This document shows, piece by piece, positions 23,961 through 27,611 of a stretch of 27,611 bases of DNA; the stretch's first letter is position 1; the number at the start of each line of letters is the position of its first letter. Source of the stretch: an uncultured Erysipelotrichaceae bacterium (lineage in GTDB: Bacteria > Bacillota_I > Bacilli_A > Erysipelotrichales > Erysipelotrichaceae). The position numbers were made by a program, and so were the translations under genes. The notes beneath the pieces are model-generated. The model saw nothing but the letters and a program-made list of their open reading frames with translations, did not search any database and had not been told where the DNA came from. Where the stretch lies: assembly GCA_944326175.1 (NCBI GenBank), contig CALVCY010000046.1, positions 1-27,611 of the forward strand. The letters are read 5' to 3'.

Positions 23961-24431
23961 ATGAAAACACACGACGATTCATATTACATGGATAAAGCCA
24001 TTCAGTTGGCACAACACGCCGCTTTGATCGATGAAGTACCTGTTGGTTGTATCATCGTTTATCATGGTCAAATCATCGCTAGAGCGTATAATAAAAAAGA
24101 GCATTCTCAACAGGCAATCGATCATGCGGAAATCCGTGCTATTCGCCAAGCGTCCCGAAAATTAAAAAGTTGGCGTCTGGAGGAATGCGTTCTGTATGTG
24201 ACATTGGAACCCTGCATGATGTGTATGGGTGCAATCATTCAATCTCGGATCGATAAGATCGTTTATGGGACTTCAGATCCGAAAGGCGGATGTGCCGATA
24301 CTGTTATATCGATAAGCGATATTCATGGTTTTAACCATTATCCTGCCATCGTATCTGGTGTTCGTCGTGATGAGTGTGCAGCCTTGTTGAAATCTTATTT
24401 CAAATCCAAGCGGAAAGGAAAAACGGCATGA
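23961..24431 (+). CDS. tadA: tRNA-specific adenosine deaminase
   Basis: This 156-residue zinc deaminase converts wobble A34 to inosine in tRNA-Arg(ACG). Zinc and catalytic residues are visible: HAE at 55-57 and PCMMC at 84-88 (LEPCMMCMGAI). The ATG at 23961 is the first after the SRP RNA and fits the family length. The frame is open further upstream, but that would overlap the RNA. No ribosome-binding site is visible, because the T run of the SRP terminator stands immediately before the start. Its stop overlaps the dnaX start (ATGA). The order ffs, tadA, dnaX resembles that of Bacillus. Confidence 0.93.
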   Translation: MKTHDDSYYMDKAIQLAQHAALIDEVPVGCIIVYHGQIIARAYNKKEHSQQAIDHAEIRAIRQASRKLKSWRLEECVLYVTLEPCMMCMGAIIQSRIDKIVYGTSDPKGGCADTVISISDIHGFNHYPAIVSGVRRDECAALLKSYFKSKRKGKTA

Positions 24432-26281
24432 GTTATAAGGCACTATATCGGACCTATCGACCGCAAACGTTTGATGATGTCGTGGGACAGGATGTCATTG
24501 TTCAAACGCTGCGACATGCAATTGAGCATGATAAAATCGCACATGCCTATCTTTTTTGCGGACCACGGGGGACCGGTAAGACATCCATTGCTAAATTGAT
24601 GGCAAAAGCCATCAATTGTACTGATCAAGATAAAGCCAATCATCCATGCAATCATTGTGCCAACTGTATGAGTGTCAATGAAGAATCCAATCCGGATGTC
24701 ATTGAAATCGATGCCGCTAGTAACAATGGTGTAGATCAGATCCGTTCGATCATCGATCAAGTTAAGTTTCCACCGATGCAAAGTCGGTTCAAAGTATACA
24801 TCATTGATGAAGTGCATATGTTATCCAGTGGAGCATTCAATGCGTTATTGAAAACGATGGAAGAACCACCGGCGTATGTAGTTTTCATTTTGGCAACTAC
24901 CGAGCCCCACAAAGTACTGCCCACTATCATTTCCCGTTGCCAACGCTATGATTTTAAAAAAGTGGATAGTGCGGATATGGGTAAACGATTGCGATATGTC
25001 ATGGATAAAGAGTCCATTGCATATGATCCATCTGCTGTGGATGCGATCATTTCATTGGCCGATGGTGGGATGCGGGATGCATTATCCATTTTGGATCAAT
25101 GCATTGCGTATAGTGGAGACCACTTATCCAGTGAAGTGATCAACAATGTTTATGGGATCACCAGTATCGAAACTAAGTTAAAACTGATCGAAGCCATGAT
25201 GCATAAAGATGTCAAAACCACATTTGATATGGTGGACACCATGGATCAAAATGGAATCGACCTGCGTCGTTTGATCAACGATTTGATGAACCTGTTCAAA
25301 GAAGCCGTTTGCTATCTATATACTGGAGATACTTCGCTACTACAGCTTTGTTCGAAGTCCCAGATGGATCAATTGACATATCACCAAACGGCACATTGTT
25401 TTCTTGAGGCGATCGATATTTGGTTGAAAACCAGTAATGAACTCAAATATGTCTCCAATCTGGTTTCCTATTTCCAGGTCAGCGCATTAAAAACGATGGA
25501 ATGTTTTGATCACCAAATGTTTGAAAACTCTAACCTTAAAGAACAATCCGTCGGTGAAACTGTTCGATCAATCGTAGATCAATCGATGATCGATTCGAAT
25601 CCATCCCCCACTCAAGATAGAATGACTTCGATCATGGATACCGTGGTTGAAGCAAAATCCGAATCTTTGCCTTCGATTTCTCCCACTATTGAAAAATCAT
25701 TGACGGATGACATCTCCAAAACAAGTGAAATGTCCGCTGCTCAACCAGCTATTTCACCCTCAGCTACAGATACGACCACGCAAGATCGTGTTAATACCAA
25801 TGTCAATGATCTTAGCGATGATCAATACATCGCATTGTTGGCGGGAAGCGACAAACAGATCAAACTAGAGGAAACGAATCGATTTGCTTCACTCTTTCAA
25901 TTTCGCAGCGATCTAAATTCTGCACGATTGATATCCTTACTGGAACAATCCAATGTCTATGCGGCAGGGAATGATTTCGTTTTGGTCACCTGTCCATATC
26001 AGGATGTGATCGATGCAATCAATGAAGATGAAACCGAGATCGAATTGGAAAAATTCTATAAAAATGCCTTCCGGGAGTCCAAGCGGATCTATGCGCTGAA
26101 TGAAGAGCGTGGAAAGAATCTTCGTCTGCAATTTGCGACATTGTTCCGCTCGCACAATCTTCCGGAACCGTTAAAAGTCGAATTTCGATCTTTGTCCGAT
26201 CAAAATACGACCAATAGATCCGATTCATTAGAACAAAAAATCAAATCCGTATTTCAAGACCAATTGATCATCAAGGAGTAA
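24428..26281 (+). CDS. dnaX: DNA polymerase III subunits gamma/tau (clamp loader)
   Basis: This 617-residue AAA+ protein loads the DnaN clamp. Walker A GPRGTGKTS lies at 45-53, the zinc module at Cys64, Cys74, Cys77 and Cys80, Walker B IIDEVHMLS near 121, and the arginine-finger SRC motif near 169. After ~370 a Ser/Thr/Gln-rich linker leads to the tau-type C-terminal domain. I saw no classical A-AAA-AAG slippery site at the gamma position. The ATG at 24428 overlaps the tadA stop and is preceded by AAAGGA. Earlier in-frame starts would lie inside tadA. Confidence 0.95.
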   Translation: MSYKALYRTYRPQTFDDVVGQDVIVQTLRHAIEHDKIAHAYLFCGPRGTGKTSIAKLMAKAINCTDQDKANHPCNHCANCMSVNEESNPDVIEIDAASNNGVDQIRSIIDQVKFPPMQSRFKVYIIDEVHMLSSGAFNALLKTMEEPPAYVVFILATTEPHKVLPTIISRCQRYDFKKVDSADMGKRLRYVMDKESIAYDPSAVDAIISLADGGMRDALSILDQCIAYSGDHLSSEVINNVYGITSIETKLKLIEAMMHKDVKTTFDMVDTMDQNGIDLRRLINDLMNLFKEAVCYLYTGDTSLLQLCSKSQMDQLTYHQTAHCFLEAIDIWLKTSNELKYVSNLVSYFQVSALKTMECFDHQMFENSNLKEQSVGETVRSIVDQSMIDSNPSPTQDRMTSIMDTVVEAKSESLPSISPTIEKSLTDDISKTSEMSAAQPAISPSATDTTTQDRVNTNVNDLSDDQYIALLAGSDKQIKLEETNRFASLFQFRSDLNSARLISLLEQSNVYAAGNDFVLVTCPYQDVIDAINEDETEIELEKFYKNAFRESKRIYALNEERGKNLRLQFATLFRSHNLPEPLKVEFRSLSDQNTTNRSDSLEQKIKSVFQDQLIIKE

Positions 26282-26290
26282 TAAAATCAT

Positions 26291-26605
26291 ATGAATTTTC
26301 AGAAGTTTATGGCGGAAGCAAGCAAGATCCAGCGCAACATGGAAAAACAACAGGAAGCGCTCAACAATACGATTTTTGATGCAACAGCTGGAAGCGGTGC
26401 AGTCAAAGTTTCGATCAACGGCGCCGGAAAGGTACAATCCATCGAAATCGATGATGATCTGCTCACTGTGGAAAACAAAGAGATTTTGACAGATTATCTG
26501 AAGCTGGCGTTGGATGAAGTCTATGCCACCATCAATCAACGTAAGGAAGATGATATGGGAGCATTGAGTGCATCCATGGATATTTCCAAATTGTTGCAGC
26601 ATTAA
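26291..26605 (+). CDS. ybaB: YbaB/EbfC-family nucleoid-associated protein
   Basis: This 104-residue DNA-binding protein follows the family layout. A long charged first helix (FMAEASKIQRNMEKQQEALN) leads into the strand pattern GSGAVKVSINGAGKVQSIEIDDDLL and a C-terminal helix. YbaB dimers form tweezers on DNA and the gene almost always lies between dnaX and recR, as here. AAGGAG spans the end of dnaX, 12 bases before the ATG. Its exact role is not established in the family. Confidence 0.93.
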   Translation: MNFQKFMAEASKIQRNMEKQQEALNNTIFDATAGSGAVKVSINGAGKVQSIEIDDDLLTVENKEILTDYLKLALDEVYATINQRKEDDMGALSASMDISKLLQH

Positions 26606-26628
26606 ATCAATCATCTAAATGGAGTGAT

Positions 26629-27234
26629 ATGAATTATCCAAAGTCTATTCAACAGGCGATCGAGGCATTGCGATTGTTTCCGGGAGTCGGAGCAAAGACG
26701 GCAGAGAGGTATGTTCTGGCTTTATTGGATCTACCGGATTCGATTCGTGTACAGTTTATCGAGGATTTGCATGGTTTGAACCAGGTGAATCAATGCAAGG
26801 TTTGCGGGAATTATTGTGAAGGAGAGATCTGTGAGATCTGCAAAGACGAGAGTCGAGATGGTTCGACCATTTGTGTCGTGGCTTCTCCCAAAGATTTACT
26901 CGCGATTGAAAATGCAGGTTTCTTTAATGGTCGTTACCATGTTTTAAATGGTGTCCTTTCTTCTTCCAAAGGTATTTATCCGCAAGATTTGAATTTGGAC
27001 ACTTTGTTTGATCGGGTCGATCAAGGAAACATCCATGAAGTGGTTCTGGCTACCCCATTGACCATGGATGGCGAGATGACCGCCATGTATATCGACCGCA
27101 AGTTGAAAGATACCAATATCCTGGTTACTCGTATTGCTCGAGGTTTACCCATGGGTGGACAGATCGACTATGCAGATATGACGACACTGCGACAGGCATT
27201 CAGTGGAAGAAAGAAGGTGGATCACGATGAATGA
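26629..27234 (+). CDS. recR: Recombination mediator protein RecR
   Basis: This 201-residue gap-repair protein works with RecF and RecO. It has an N-terminal helix-hairpin-helix ([15 protein letters not shown], 17-31), a four-Cys zinc finger (Cys57, 60, 68, 71), a TOPRIM domain (~80-160) and the C-terminal Walker-B-like [13 protein letters not shown]. The TOPRIM strand reads ICVVASPKD, where E. coli has ICVVESPAD, so the conserved Glu is Ala85. The later SPLDGIGP is SSSKGIYP, and VEGE is MDGE. GGAG precedes the ATG. The stop overlaps fhs by 8 nt. Confidence 0.94.
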   Translation: MNYPKSIQQAIEALRLFPGVGAKTAERYVLALLDLPDSIRVQFIEDLHGLNQVNQCKVCGNYCEGEICEICKDESRDGSTICVVASPKDLLAIENAGFFNGRYHVLNGVLSSSKGIYPQDLNLDTLFDRVDQGNIHEVVLATPLTMDGEMTAMYIDRKLKDTNILVTRIARGLPMGGQIDYADMTTLRQAFSGRKKVDHDE

Positions 27235-27611
27235 CTTGCAAATTGCACGCTCAGTCAAACCCGAGGCGATCAGCTCGATCGCCAAACGCAGCGGAATCGA
27301 TCCAGACGCATTGATCCCGTATGGTTTTGACAAAGCAAAATTGAACTCCCATTATTGTGCGAAAGTCCAGGCAGAGAACAAACCGGGAAAATTGATTCTG
27401 GTAACTGCCATCAATCCGACCAAAGCCGGTGAAGGGAAAAGTACGGTCACGATCGGATTGCTTGATGGTTTGACCAAGATCGGCAAAAAGGCGATGGGTG
27501 CATTGCGTGAACCATCCATGGGACCCGTCTTTGGTTTAAAAGGCGGAGCCACAGGTGGTGGATATTCCCAGGTGATCCCCATGGAAGATATCAATTTGCA
27601 TTTTACCGGGG
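27227..27611 (+). CDS. fhs: Formate-tetrahydrofolate ligase, 5' part (cut by the window end)
   Basis: The first 128 residues match formate-THF ligase, which makes 10-formyl-THF from formate, THF and ATP. The P-loop reads [16 protein letters not shown], where most family members have NPTPAGEGKTT. The block [34 protein letters not shown] is also typical. The ATG at 27227 overlaps the recR stop by 8 nt and has GAAGGTGG upstream, so fhs is translationally coupled to recR, an uncommon pairing. The enzyme is frequent in anaerobes and supports purine synthesis and one-carbon flux. Confidence 0.95.
   Translation, partial: MNDLQIARSVKPEAISSIAKRSGIDPDALIPYGFDKAKLNSHYCAKVQAENKPGKLILVTAINPTKAGEGKSTVTIGLLDGLTKIGKKAMGALREPSMGPVFGLKGGATGGGYSQVIPMEDINLHFTG

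Noticed and set aside
24950..24966. AAA-AAA-G run in dnaX as a gamma-type frameshift site
   Set aside because: It falls within the AAA+ core, well before the usual gamma end, and the heptamer does not fit the A-AAA-AAG phase.

Overview
The window is the chromosomal replication-origin region of a low-GC, probably anaerobic Firmicute. The overall gene style suggests an Erysipelotrichia/Bacilli-type lineage, but this is an inference and no rRNA is present to confirm it. Supporting signs are the dnaA-dnaN-yaaA-recF-gyrB-gyrA order, the small SRP RNA followed by tadA-dnaX-ybaB-recR, a serine T-box riboswitch, two perfect Firmicutes-type parS sites, strong AGGAGG ribosome-binding sites, an [FeFe]-hydrogenase and the start of formate-tetrahydrofolate ligase. 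TGA is used as a stop codon, so this is not a Mycoplasma-code genome.

Left arm (1-6.7 kb, minus strand, co-directional with the leftward fork): a small alarmone synthetase; a heterodimeric ABC exporter pair with one catalytically degenerate nucleotide-binding domain and a structured leader; and a self-regulated GntR (YtrA-type)/ABC ATPase/permease operon with an operator overlapping its promoter.

Origin (6.8-12.8 kb): rpmH, rnpA, yidC and jag lie on the plus strand and read toward the origin. This is opposite to the textbook Bacillus arrangement, where rpmH diverges from dnaA. A RelB-type antitoxin and a RelE-type toxin gene with a one-base frameshift sit between jag and dnaA. The origin is bipartite: about fifteen DnaA boxes lie upstream of dnaA, and a second cluster with a DnaA-trio-like unwinding element lies between dnaA and dnaN.

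Right arm (12.8-27.6 kb): a small ABM-fold protein; a gene-poor stretch with a second, orphan and degenerate RelB-like antitoxin; then yaaA-recF-gyrB-gyrA. On the minus strand follow a lipoprotein of unknown function and an [FeFe]-hydrogenase, probably one operon. Then come serS (T-box controlled, with a parS on each side, one inside the T-box leader), the SRP RNA, tadA-dnaX-ybaB-recR and the 5' part of fhs.

Most genes are housekeeping: initiation (DnaA), clamp and clamp loader (DnaN, DnaX), supercoiling (gyrase), gap repair (RecF, RecR), segregation (parS), and membrane insertion and targeting (YidC, SRP RNA). The unusual material is in the regulatory DNA and in a few altered active-site residues: YidC groove Arg to Asn, RecR TOPRIM Glu to Ala, DnaA GGRDH to GGKDH, and hydrogenase L2 Met to Thr.
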